32,036 bases of DNA from Plesiocystis pacifica SIR-1 (GTDB lineage Bacteria > Myxococcota_A > Polyangia > Nannocystales > Nannocystaceae): positions 1 to 32,036 of the forward strand of contig NZ_ABCS01000110.1 in NCBI RefSeq assembly GCF_000170895.1. The letters run 5' to 3'. Each line of letters opens with the position of its first letter. The first letter of the stretch is position 1. The position numbers and the translations under genes are program-made. Positions 22,535 through 29,793 of this stretch are shown in pieces. The notes under the pieces were generated by a model that was not told the DNA's origin, made no database searches, and saw only the letters and a list, made by a program, of their open reading frames with translations.

Positions 22535-24601
22535 ATGTCGACCGAGGACCCTTCGTCGGTGCGCGCGGACCACCCCGGACAGGCTCGCTTTCCCAACCTG
22601 CTCGCGCCCCTGGACCTGGGCCACGTCGTGCTGCGCAACCGCGTGCTGATGGGCTCCATGCACGTCGGGCTCGAAGAGCAGCCCGGCCGGCTGAGCAAGA
22701 TGGCCGCCTACTTCGCCGCCCGCGCTGCCGGGGGCGTGGGCCTGATCGTCACCGGCGGGGTCGCGCCCAACCGCGCCGGCGTCACCAAGCCCCTCGCCGG
22801 CAAGCTGCGCAACCGCTACGAGGTCTTCAAGCACCGCGCCGTGACCGACGCGGTCCACGAGGCCGGGGGGCGCATCGCCATGCAGATCCTCCACACCGGC
22901 CGCTACGCCTACTCGCCCTTGGCCGTCGCGCCCTCGGCCATCCAGTCGCCGATCAGCCCGTTCAAGCCGCGCGCCCTGTCCGAGCGAGGCGTCCGCTCGA
23001 CCATCGCGGACTTCGCCCGCGCCGCCCGGCTCGCCAAGGAGGCTGGCTACGACGGCGTCGAGATCATGGGCAGCGAGGGCTACCTCATCAATCAGTTCAT
23101 CGCCCGGCACACCAACCACCGCAAGGACGGCTGGGGGGGCAGCTACGCCAACCGCATTCGCTTCGCCCTCGAGATCGTCCGCCAGACCCGGGACGCCGTC
23201 GGCGAGGACTTCATCATCATCTACCGGCTGTCCATGCTCGACCTGATCCCCGACGGCTCGACCTGGGACGAGGTCGTCGAGCTCGCCAAGAAGGTCGAAG
23301 AGGCCGGGGCCAGCATCATCAACACCGGCATCGGCTGGCACGAGGCCCGCGTGCCCACCATCGGGACCATGGTCCCCCGCGGCGCCTTCACCTGGGTGAC
23401 CAAGAAGCTCATGGGCGAGGTCTCGCTCCCGCTCGTGACCTCGAACCGCATCAACATGCCCGAGACCGCCGAGCGCATCCTCGCCGACGGTCACGCGGAC
23501 ATGGTGTCCATGGCCCGCCCCCTGCTCGCCGACCCCGAGTGGGTGCTCAAGGCCGAGCAGGACCGCAGCGACGAGATCAACACCTGCATCGCCTGCAACC
23601 AGGCCTGCCTCGACCACGTGTTCCGCAACAAGCGGGCCGCCTGCCTGGTCAACCCCCTGGCCTGCCACGAGACGGAGCTGCGCATCGAGCCCGCGAGCGC
23701 GCCCAGGCGGGTCGCCGTCGTCGGTGCCGGTCCGGCCGGGCTCGCGGCCGCGACCGTCGCCGCCGAGCGCGGCCACGCCGTCACCTTGTTCGAGGCCAGC
23801 GAGGCGATCGGCGGCCAGTTCAACATGGCCAAGAAGATCCCCGGCAAGGAGGAGTTCCGCGAGACCCTGCGTTACTTCGCCCGACGCATCGAGCTGAGCG
23901 GGCTGAGCCTCGAGCTCGGGCGCCGCGTCGACGCGGCCGCGCTCGCCGACGCCGGCTTCGACGTCGTCGTGCTCGCCACGGGCGTTCGCCCCCGGGAGCT
24001 CAGCTTCCCCGGCGCCGACGACCCGCGGGTGCTCAGCTACGTCGACGTGCTCGCGGGCGGGGCCGAGGTCGGGGAGCGCGTGGCGATCATCGGGGCCGGC
24101 GGCATCGGCTTCGACGTCGCCGAGTTCCTCGCCCACCAGGGCCAGAGCACCGGCGAAGACCTGGGCACCTTCCTGCGGACCTGGGGCATCGACGGCGAGC
24201 ACGAGAGCCCCGGCGGCCTCCAGGCTCCGAGCCCGCCAGCCCCTCGCCGCAAGATCGTCATGTGTCAGCGACGCGCCGGCAAGCTCGGGGCGAGCCTGGG
24301 CAAGACGACCGGCTGGATCCACCGCGCCGCCCTCAAGCAGCTCGAGGTCGAGATGCTCGATCGGGTCCGCTACGAGCGCTTCGACGAGCAGGGCCTGCAC
24401 ATCGAGGTTGAGGGCAGCCCGCGCGTCCTCGAGGTCGACAACGTCATCGTGTGCGCCGGGCAGCTCAAAGACGACCGCCTGCTCGAGCCCCTGCGCGCCC
24501 GAGGCATCACGGCCCACTGCATCGGCGGCGCAGCCCTGGCCGCCGAGCTCGACGCCAAGCGGGCGATCGACGAGGGCACGCGGCTCGCCGCGTCCCTTTG
24601 A
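22535..24601 (+). CDS. fadH: 2,4-dienoyl-CoA reductase (FadH-like, NADPH/FMN/FAD/4Fe-4S)
   Basis: 688 residues. The N-terminal Old Yellow Enzyme barrel (about 20-345) has the catalytic Tyr183 in GSEGYLINQF and His269 in GIGWHEARVPTIG, plus RHTNHRKDGWGGSYANR. A 4Fe-4S cluster site follows, C-x2-C-x3-C-x11-C (CIACNQAC to AAC). The C-terminal half is a two-dinucleotide domain with VVGAGPAGLAAA and AIIGAGGIGFDVAE. The segment GKLGASLGKTTGWIHR is typical of FadH. The enzyme removes double bonds from 2,4-dienoyl-CoA during oxidation of polyunsaturated fatty acids; related enzymes reduce other enones. It starts at ATG 22535 with its own promoter and ends four bases before the convergent PI-PLC gene. 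Confidence 0.92.
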   Translation: MSTEDPSSVRADHPGQARFPNLLAPLDLGHVVLRNRVLMGSMHVGLEEQPGRLSKMAAYFAARAAGGVGLIVTGGVAPNRAGVTKPLAGKLRNRYEVFKHRAVTDAVHEAGGRIAMQILHTGRYAYSPLAVAPSAIQSPISPFKPRALSERGVRSTIADFARAARLAKEAGYDGVEIMGSEGYLINQFIARHTNHRKDGWGGSYANRIRFALEIVRQTRDAVGEDFIIIYRLSMLDLIPDGSTWDEVVELAKKVEEAGASIINTGIGWHEARVPTIGTMVPRGAFTWVTKKLMGEVSLPLVTSNRINMPETAERILADGHADMVSMARPLLADPEWVLKAEQDRSDEINTCIACNQACLDHVFRNKRAACLVNPLACHETELRIEPASAPRRVAVVGAGPAGLAAATVAAERGHAVTLFEASEAIGGQFNMAKKIPGKEEFRETLRYFARRIELSGLSLELGRRVDAAALADAGFDVVVLATGVRPRELSFPGADDPRVLSYVDVLAGGAEVGERVAIIGAGGIGFDVAEFLAHQGQSTGEDLGTFLRTWGIDGEHESPGGLQAPSPPAPRRKIVMCQRRAGKLGASLGKTTGWIHRAALKQLEVEMLDRVRYERFDEQGLHIEVEGSPRVLEVDNVIVCAGQLKDDRLLEPLRARGITAHCIGGAALAAELDAKRAIDEGTRLAASL

Positions 24602-24605
24602 ACGG

Positions 24606-25805
24606 TTAGGGGAGGTCCTCGATGGCCTCGGCCGTGCACTCGGGCGGGGCCGTCGCGGCGTTGCAGCGCACCGGGTTGCCCTCGGGCAGGTCCAGGAAGT
24701 AGCGCATGCCATCCACCGGGGCGAGGAAGTCGTCCTTGAGGGCGTGCGTACCGCTGAGCTTGCCCGCCTCGAGCTCCGCGAAGCACTCCCCGTCGGGCTG
24801 CCCCGCGCCGCACACGTTGCTCGCCGTCAGGACGTCTGCCGCGTGCGCTTCGGCGATCTTCGGGCTGCCGGGGTCGTTGATCTTGTCGACCGCGGCGTAG
24901 GGCAGCTCGTAGTCCCCCTGACCGACGAACATCATGCGCCCGAGCAAGCTGGTGTAGCCGTAGGTGTAGGCCTCGACCGAGGGGTGCCCCCCGTTGAGCA
25001 CGCTGAACATGACCTTGCCGCGGACCTCGCCCAGCGTCGGCCAGCCCTCGGCCTCGAGCGCCGCGCGGACGTTGTCGTAGTCGCCGCGCACGAAGTCCGG
25101 CGTCAGCACCCGGTTGGGCGGGAACACGTCGAGGATGGCCTGGTCGACGAGCAAGAGATCATCGATGGGCATGCCGCCGGTGCTGTCCTTGAGCTCGAGC
25201 CAGATCATGATCGGGACGTGCCCGGGGTTTTGCTCGGACCAGTCCGAGATGGTCAGCAAGCAATCCTCGAAGGTCTCGCAGGTCGTCTCTTCGTCGATGA
25301 TGATGATGTGATAGACGAGGAACTCGCCGTCGAGGGTTCCCCGGTGCAGGTCGAGCTCGAAAGCGCGGACGCCGTAGTCCTCGAGCTGGACGTCGAGGGG
25401 CGGGTGGCTGTACTCGTGGCTGGCGTCGAAGGGGATGAGCGGCTCGAGGTGGTAGCTGTTGTGCGTGGCCTTGACCTGCACGTGGGCTAGGGTCAGGACG
25501 TCGTCGAGGGGTCCCTCGAAGCCCGTCTCGCCCGTCTCGGTCTCGCTCTCTTCGGACTCGGAGCTCTCGGACTCGGACTCGGACTCTTCCGTCGAGCTCT
25601 CGGACTCGGACTCCTCCGTCGAGCTCTCGCTCTCGGACTCCTCCGTCGAGCTCGAGGCCCCGGTCTCCGAGCTGCCCGTCTCTCCCCCAGTCTCGCCGCC
25701 AGTCGCCGAACCAATCTCGTCGTCGCTCCCGGGCGCGCTGGAGTCGGCGCAGGCTGCCAGCGAGAGGCAAGAGGCGAGCGAGACAGTCCAGAGCGAACGA
25801 GCCAT
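24606..25805 (-). CDS. Calcium-dependent phosphatidylinositol-specific phospholipase C-like lipoprotein
   Basis: 399 residues. Signal peptide with lipobox LAAC (Cys19), then a Gly/Thr/Ser/Glu spacer (about 20-97) containing three exact nine-residue STEESESES units. The catalytic domain shows the PI-PLC X-box features: VKATHNSYH (His115), FELDLHRG (Glu150, Asp152 as likely metal ligands), VYHIIIIDE (second His166), then a conserved block ending PVDGMRYFLDLPEGN. This matches bacterial Ca-dependent PI-PLC-C1-type enzymes, which cleave phosphoinositides. Its role in a predator could be attack on eukaryotic or other membranes, which is inference. It is surface-anchored by lipid. TAGACT (minus) at 25811-25816 is 5 nt before the ATG. 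Confidence 0.87.
   Translation of the reverse strand: MARSLWTVSLASCLSLAACADSSAPGSDDEIGSATGGETGGETGSSETGASSSTEESESESSTEESESESSTEESESESESSESEESETETGETGFEGPLDDVLTLAHVQVKATHNSYHLEPLIPFDASHEYSHPPLDVQLEDYGVRAFELDLHRGTLDGEFLVYHIIIIDEETTCETFEDCLLTISDWSEQNPGHVPIMIWLELKDSTGGMPIDDLLLVDQAILDVFPPNRVLTPDFVRGDYDNVRAALEAEGWPTLGEVRGKVMFSVLNGGHPSVEAYTYGYTSLLGRMMFVGQGDYELPYAAVDKINDPGSPKIAEAHAADVLTASNVCGAGQPDGECFAELEAGKLSGTHALKDDFLAPVDGMRYFLDLPEGNPVRCNAATAPPECTAEAIEDLP
25569..25649 (-). repeat. Three tandem 27-bp coding repeats (Ser/Glu spacer)
   Basis: Residues 53-79 of the PI-PLC lipoprotein are three copies of a nine-residue unit, STEESESES. At DNA level the units are near-identical 27-mers with synonymous changes. 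Such arrays can change length by slippage, altering the distance of the enzyme from the membrane. Confidence 0.8.
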
Positions 25806-25896
25806 TGCTCAGTCTAACGCGCGCGGGCGCCGACGAGACGATCGGAGCGATATGGTGCCGATCGCAAACGCCCCAGTCGCTCGCTCGGCGCGGGAG

Positions 25897-25920
25897 CCTG
25901 ACTTCAGGCCTGACTTCAGG
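25897..25920 (+). promoter_or_regulatory. Tandem 12-bp palindromic repeat before a Shine-Dalgarno
   Basis: CCTGACTTCAGG occurs twice head to tail (25897-25908, 25909-25920), followed by CCTGG. Each unit has CCTGA/TCAGG arms, and the junction TCAGGCCTGA is a perfect 10-bp palindrome. It ends about ten bases before the AAGGAG of the gene starting at 25944, so it could act as an operator or fold over the ribosome site. Confidence 0.5.
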
Positions 25921-25943
25921 CCTGGCGAGAAGGAGATGAGCCC

Positions 25944-26409
25944 ATGCCCAAGGAGCTGACCCTCCGCCCGCGCCCGCGCCGCGATCGGCCGGCGCGTGGA
26001 GCTGTGCTTCGAGCTGTTCGCCTTCGTCCATCGCTGGTTCGCGGCGAACGACCCCGAGGTCAAGGCCGCGCTCAAACGCCTCGAGCGCAACTCCGACGAG
26101 CCGCGCAGCACCAAAGAGCGCCGCGAGGCGCTGGTCCGTCGGGGCATCACGGCAGACCAAGCGGACGATCTCATCGATTGGCTCGGCGCGTCGATCTCAA
26201 TGCTCCTACCGCTGGAGATCGGATCGCCGTGGGCATCCGATGCTAGGCTGATCCCGTGTCCTGGACGCGCCGCCGCTTCACTCGCCTGCCCCTGCTCGCT
26301 CCCGCCCTCGCCCTCCCCGGGCTGGCGAACCTGGGCGGCTGCGCGCGCCCGAGCTTCGGCAGCACCCGCCCCGGCCGCGGCTCCTGGGACGAGCGAGCCC
26401 TGGCGCTGA
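25944..26409 (+). CDS. Small hypothetical gene with apparent frameshift near its start
   Basis: ATG 25944 has a canonical AAGGAG upstream, one of the few in the window, and begins MPKELTLRPRPR. A few codons later the coding signal moves to another frame, giving AAIGRRVELCFELFAFVHRWF, ANDPEVKAALKRLERNSDE and GITADQADDLIDWLGA with strong GC bias at third positions. One base lost or gained in the repetitive CGCCCGCGCCCGCGCC stretch around 25965-25980 would join them. Without it, a GTG at 25996 could start the second part. The reading frame then runs past the start of the serpin gene to 26409, but coding character fades near 26235. It is not a family I recognise: helical, soluble, acidic-basic mixed. 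It may be a sequencing indel or a decayed gene. Confidence 0.5.
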
Positions 26410-27545
26410 GGCTGTGGCGCGCGAGCGAGCCCTCGGGCAACGCCGCCCTGTCCCCCGTCAACCTCGCCGCGGCCCTGACCATGGCGACCCTCGGCGCCCA
26501 GGGCCGCACCCGAGCCGAGCTCGCCGAGGTCCTGGGCGTGCGCAGACCGGACACCGCCGTCGAGGCCCTCGCGGCTCACGTCGCGCGCTGGTCGACCCTC
26601 GAGGCCCCAGCCCTCCGCGCCGCCAACGGCTTGTGGACCCGGTCCGCCGACGCCCTGGAGCCCAGCTACGTGCGCACCCTCGAGCAGCGCCTCGCTGCCC
26701 ACTCGGAGACCATGGAGGACCTCGAGTCGGGGCGCGAGGCGATCAACGCCTGGGTGTCCGAGCGCACCGAGGGTCAGCTCCCCGCGCTGCTCGAGGCTCC
26801 CCTGGACCCCGCCACCCTCGCGGTGGTCGTCAGCGCCCTGCACTTTCGCGGGCACTGGCTCGAGCCCTTCGACCCCGAGTCGACCAGGCCGCGACCCTTT
26901 CATCGCGACGACGGATCCGAGATCGAGGTCCCGATGATGACCGGCCACGGCTTCCTACGCCGCGCCTGGAGCGAGCGCAGCCAGCTCTACGCCGTCGAGA
27001 TTCCCTACTCGGCGGGAGCCCAGGCCGACGCCCAGATCCGCGAGTCCGAGCTCGCCCCCGACGACGCCTCCGAGCCCACGCCCTCGCTCCCGCCGCGCTT
27101 CGACATGCTGCTCATCCTCCCGCCCCGGGACCAGCCCATCGCCGAAGCCAACGCCCAGCTCGAGTCGGGCGCCCTCGCGGAGCTCCTGGACATGCTCGAG
27201 ACCGCCGAACCGCTGACCCTCTACGTCGACCTGCCGCGCTTCTCGATCCGCGCCCGCACCGACGTGCGCGCTCTGTGCCGCTCCCTCGGGGCCGAGCAGG
27301 CCTTCGGCCAGAGCGCGAACTTCAAGGCCATGACCAAGGCCCCCGCGCGCATCGACCACTTCGAGCAGCTCGTCGCCGTCGACGTCGACGAGGCCGGCAC
27401 CGTGGCCTCCGCCGCCGCAGCCTTTGGTATCGCCGCGCGCTCGATGCCCGCGCGCTTCTCGGCCGATCGTCCGTTTTGGTACATCATCCGCGAGCGCGGC
27501 GGCCCGTGGCTGTTCCTGGGACAGTACAGCGACCCGGAGGCCTGA
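26256..27545 (+). CDS. Serpin (serine protease inhibitor), Tat-type lipoprotein
   Basis: 429 residues from GTG 26256, six bases after TAGGCT (26244-26249). The N-terminus has a twin-arginine-like TRRRFTR, a hydrophobic region and LGGC, so a Tat-exported lipoprotein is predicted. Serpin blocks are clear: NAALSPVNLAAALTMATLGAQG, ALHFRGHWLEPFDP, the hinge DEAGTVASAAAA, and ADRPFWYIIRE with FLGQYSDP at the end. Counting 17 residues from the hinge Glu gives P1 Arg395 and P1' Ser396, with P14 Thr and small residues at P12-P9 as in inhibitory serpins. The loop from P1' to RPF has the same length as in alpha-1-antitrypsin. It should trap Arg-specific proteases at the cell surface. Bacterial serpins are uncommon. 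Confidence 0.93.
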   Translation: MSWTRRRFTRLPLLAPALALPGLANLGGCARPSFGSTRPGRGSWDERALALRLWRASEPSGNAALSPVNLAAALTMATLGAQGRTRAELAEVLGVRRPDTAVEALAAHVARWSTLEAPALRAANGLWTRSADALEPSYVRTLEQRLAAHSETMEDLESGREAINAWVSERTEGQLPALLEAPLDPATLAVVVSALHFRGHWLEPFDPESTRPRPFHRDDGSEIEVPMMTGHGFLRRAWSERSQLYAVEIPYSAGAQADAQIRESELAPDDASEPTPSLPPRFDMLLILPPRDQPIAEANAQLESGALAELLDMLETAEPLTLYVDLPRFSIRARTDVRALCRSLGAEQAFGQSANFKAMTKAPARIDHFEQLVAVDVDEAGTVASAAAAFGIAARSMPARFSADRPFWYIIRERGGPWLFLGQYSDPEA

Positions 27546-27614
27546 GCCGGTCGCCTGGCCCTGACGTCTCCGCGCCGCGTCGGGTATGACCGGTGCAGGA
27601 GCCGTGTTCCAGGC

Positions 27615-28321
27615 ATGACGAGCTCCCCCCCGACCCCCGCGCCCTTCAGGCCCCTGCCACTCATGCTGCTGCCGTTGCTGCTGCTCGGCTGTCGAACGCC
27701 CACCACCACAGCGCCGGAGCCCGCAGCCGCGCAGCCCACCGCCACCACTTCAACCTCTGCCTCTGCCGACACTGGTTCGAGCTCGCCCAAATCGACAACG
27801 AGCCCCACGCCAGCCCCATGCGTCGAGGCCCCCTCCTCTACAACATCTTCGACACCCGAAACGAGGGCACCGCCACCGGCGTCGAGGAGATGTTCATGCA
27901 CGCCGGCCTCTACGACGACAGCCCTCGGGCCCGCGAGATCGTGTGGTTCATGCTGGCCCAACGCGCCGCCCGTGGCCTCGGCTCCCTCCACGCCCACGCC
28001 ATGACCATGGCCGAGGCGGGCACCGTGCACGTCGAGTGGACCCCCCGCGGGTGGATGCGCAACGAGCCCGAGCTGCTGCAGTTCGAGCAGCACCTCTACC
28101 TGCGCCAGCCTGGCTACGGCACCAGCTACGTGACCGGGAAGTACCTGCTCGAGCGCCTCTTGGCCCACCGCAGCCAGCAGGCCCATACGCAGGGCGAGGC
28201 CTACAGCCTGCGCGACTTCTACACCGAGCTGATGGCGACGGGCTGCATCCCGATCGCCCTGGTGCACTGGGAGCTCACCGGAGACGACCGGCAGATCCGC
28301 GAGCTCCTCGCGGCCCAGTAG
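27615..28321 (+). pseudogene. DUF885 lipoprotein gene reduced to signal peptide and C-terminal part
   Basis: ATG 27615 starts a good lipoprotein signal (PLMLLPLLLLGC) and a Thr/Ala/Pro spacer up to about 27775. There the coding signal jumps to another frame, which reads HWFELAQIDNEPHASPM, LLYNIFDTRNEG, EEMFMHAGLYDDSPRARE, QRAARGLGSLHAHAMT, RQPGYGTSYVTGKYLLE and ends at 28321. These are the C-terminal features of DUF885 proteins, which are normally about 550-620 residues. Roughly 350-400 residues are therefore missing and the parts are out of frame. An internal deletion is the simple reading. The frame of the second part is open from 27593. It is probably not functional. Confidence 0.7.
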
Positions 28322-28324
28322 CGA

Positions 28325-28760
28325 GCCCCTACAACGACATCCGAAGCGCTCGTTCAACACCCGGTTCGAGGACTTGAAGGCCGCGTCGCTCCACGCCGAG
28401 CGCTGCGGGTTGTAGGCCTCCCCGGCCAGCGCGACCTCCTCGCCTGGGAGAGGCTCGACGGACTACTCGAACACGCTCGCGTTGGTCTCGCTCGTCCCCC
28501 GGCGCGAGCCAGTGCCACGCGTCGGGCCAGACCTGCATGCGCGTGGCGATGGGCGCTGGGACCTCGACGTTCGCGGGCTCGGTCACCCCGTTGTCGTTGA
28601 ACGGGAAAGTCAACCCCTCGTGGATCGCGGCCTCGACCGCCGACACCTGCCCTCGGCCCCGAGTTCCTCCCAGTACTCGTTGCAGGCCGGGTCGTCGTTG
28701 TAGACGCTGCGCATGACGTGGGCCTCGGCCAGGTAGGGCTCCTGGGGCAGTGCTCAGTCG
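28325..28760 (-). pseudogene. Frameshifted remnant of an unrecognised minus-strand gene
   Basis: Coherent coding pieces appear in different minus-strand frames. First PQEPYLAEAHVMRSVYND with DPACNEYWEEL (about 28650-28745), then AVEAAIHEGLTFPFNDNG and ATRMQVWPDAWHWLA (about 28505-28640), then EAYNPQRSAWSDAAFKSS and NRVLNERFG (about 28335-28415). At least two frame changes are needed to join them, and there is no clear start. The family is not recognised. It lies between the truncated DUF885 gene and the transposase remnant, in the decay zone. Confidence 0.55.
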
Positions 28761-28789
28761 TCCACGCCCGCCACACCTTGGCGTCGCTC

Positions 28790-29045
28790 CCCGCCTCCGG
28801 CTGACACCATCCTGGGTTGGTACCGCAAGCTCATCGCGCGCAAATACAACGAGAGCAAGCCGACGACCTGGTCGACCAACAACGCGCCCTGACATCGTCG
28901 AGCTGATCGTTGACATGTCCAAGACCAACCCGGGACGGGGCTACTCGCGCATCCAAGGCGCGCTCCGGAACCTCGACCTCGAACTCGGACGCTCGACCGT
29001 TGCTCGGATGCTGTCTTCGCGGTGGACTTCTTTGCGGTGGAAAGG
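28790..29045 (+). mobile_element. Remnant of an rve-type (IS3/IS481-like) transposase
   Basis: Three fragments of one transposase lie in order with frame changes. DTILGWYRKLIARKYNESK starts at 28803, and RRPGRPTTRPDIVELIV with GRGYSRIQGALRNL and GRSTVARML follows one frame over, to about 29012. VFAVDFFAVE at 29013-29042, back in the first frame, is the start of the catalytic core with its first Asp. The linker between the second and third pieces and all the rest of the core are missing. No terminal inverted repeats were found. Clearly dead. Confidence 0.7.
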
Positions 29046-29217
29046 TGACGCTGCGCTCGAGGCGATCCAGGAGCTGCTCGGTCACTCGACGATCGAGATG
29101 ACCATGCGCTACGACCACCTCACGCCGTCGACGTTGATCGGCGCCGTGGCAGCGCTCGATCCGCGACAGCACCATGACAGCACCACGTCGCTCCTCGAAC
29201 TGAAAACGGGCAGCTAG
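29041..29217 (+). pseudogene. C-terminal end of a tyrosine recombinase (integrase remnant)
   Basis: The last ~58 codons read GDAALEAIQELLGHSTIEMT, then MRYDHLTPSTLIGAVAALDP and a polar tail ending at the TAG in 29215-29217. LGHS supplies the late His/Trp-position residue and the Tyr of RYDHL is the nucleophile; the upstream Arg, Lys and HxxR box are lost. It is fused directly to the transposase remnant without a gap. The match to XerC/phage-type integrases is strong although short. Confidence 0.75.
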
Positions 29218-29237
29218 GCTACCCTAGCTGCCCGTTT
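29204..29237. terminator. Strong bidirectional hairpin at the integrase end
   Basis: A perfect 15-bp stem, 29204-29218 with 29223-29237, and a 4-nt loop CTAC. Flanking A-runs on the left and TTT on the right give intrinsic-terminator character in both directions. The stop codon of the integrase remnant lies inside the stem. Confidence 0.75.
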
Positions 29238-29243
29238 CCGGGT

Positions 29244-29268
29244 TGGAGGCGCGGGGAGTCGAACCCTG
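29244..29268 (-). other. tmRNA (ssrA) 3'-end fragment, probable attachment site
   Basis: Read on the minus strand, this is CAGGGTTCGACTCCCC followed by GCGCCTCCA. It has a T-arm with the TTCGACT loop, an acceptor 3' strand CGCCTCC and discriminator A. U70 and A73 fit the G-U alanine identity pair of tmRNA whose 5' end begins GGGGGCG. No matching 5' half lies within 100 nt, and one T-stem pair (A-C) is mismatched, so it is a partial copy. It is seven bases from the hairpin and 27 from the recombinase remnant. That is the expected place for an att site, because integrases often use the ssrA 3' end. Confidence 0.6.
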
Positions 29269-29560
29269 CCCTCACGCATGCGGAAAAGCTGAACGATAAC
29301 GCAGCCTTGGCCCGCATCACTGGTGACATGACAGGACGGCAGACCCGCGCCTCGGTCCGTTCTGGTCCGCGAGAGAGAGGCTCGTGCCATGTAGTCACAG
29401 CACCATAGCGGCGCCGGCTCTTTCGCGCGGCAGACCTTGGTGGCTCGCAGTCTTCGGTCACGGCAGATAGCCGGGAAAATATTGCCTGCTCGGCCCTTTG
29501 GTGAGGTAGATCACATATCGAGTTTTGAATGTCAGTGGCTCGATCACAACAACTCAACCA
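29269..29560. other. Intergenic region, no gene supported
   Basis: 292 bp without a credible CDS. The minus-strand open frame across 29219-29584 includes the spurious peptide GFDSPRLQPGN made from the tRNA-like 3' end and is rejected. Composition becomes more AT-rich from 29470 on; TAGATC at 29509-29514 and TATCGA at 29517-29522 are weak -10 candidates for the operon starting at 29561. Confidence 0.4.
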
Positions 29561-29788
29561 ATGGAAAACCTCGATTCTGACCAAATTCGAGCCAACGCCT
29601 TCGTCGATTTTGCCACTCTCGTGGCCTTCCTTGAGCAGAAGCTTAAGGAGCCCCAGAACGCAGCGCTCATCAAAGCCTACGGCGATACCCTCGCGCAGCT
29701 GCTCGAGACTCCCCTGGGCTACAACCTCGCGGGTACGGCGAAGACGCAGTGGAACCCGAGCCCCGAGCCGAAGCAGTCGAAGGGCTGA
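29561..29788 (+). CDS. Small hypothetical protein, first gene of the right-edge operon
   Basis: 75 residues from ATG 29561; a TTG 12 codons upstream is an alternative. Soluble and helical (NAFVDFATLVAFLEQKL, then ALIKAYGDTLAQLLETPLG), ending in a polar Pro/Lys tail. No recognised family and no signal peptide. No Shine-Dalgarno sequence precedes it. Its stop is five bases before the ATG of the 694-residue gene, so they are surely co-transcribed. By size and position it could be a chaperone, antitoxin-like partner or structural subunit of the large protein, but nothing in the sequence decides this. Confidence 0.65.
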   Translation: MENLDSDQIRANAFVDFATLVAFLEQKLKEPQNAALIKAYGDTLAQLLETPLGYNLAGTAKTQWNPSPEPKQSKG

Positions 29789-29793
29789 TCGAG

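Noticed and set aside
22103..24712. 869-codon minus-strand open frame
   Set aside because: Antisense of the FadH-like and SpoIIAA-like genes, whose motifs are unambiguous on the plus strand.
26256..27545. Serpin as the dedicated inhibitor of the two proteases at 1-2685
   Set aside because: The predicted P1 Arg does not fit proteases with Asn or Ala at the trypsin Asp189 position, and the genes are 24 kb apart.
29219..29584. Minus-strand ORF containing GFDSPRLQPGN
   Set aside because: This peptide is the usual false translation of a tRNA-like 3' end; no coding bias and it covers the hairpin and att fragment.
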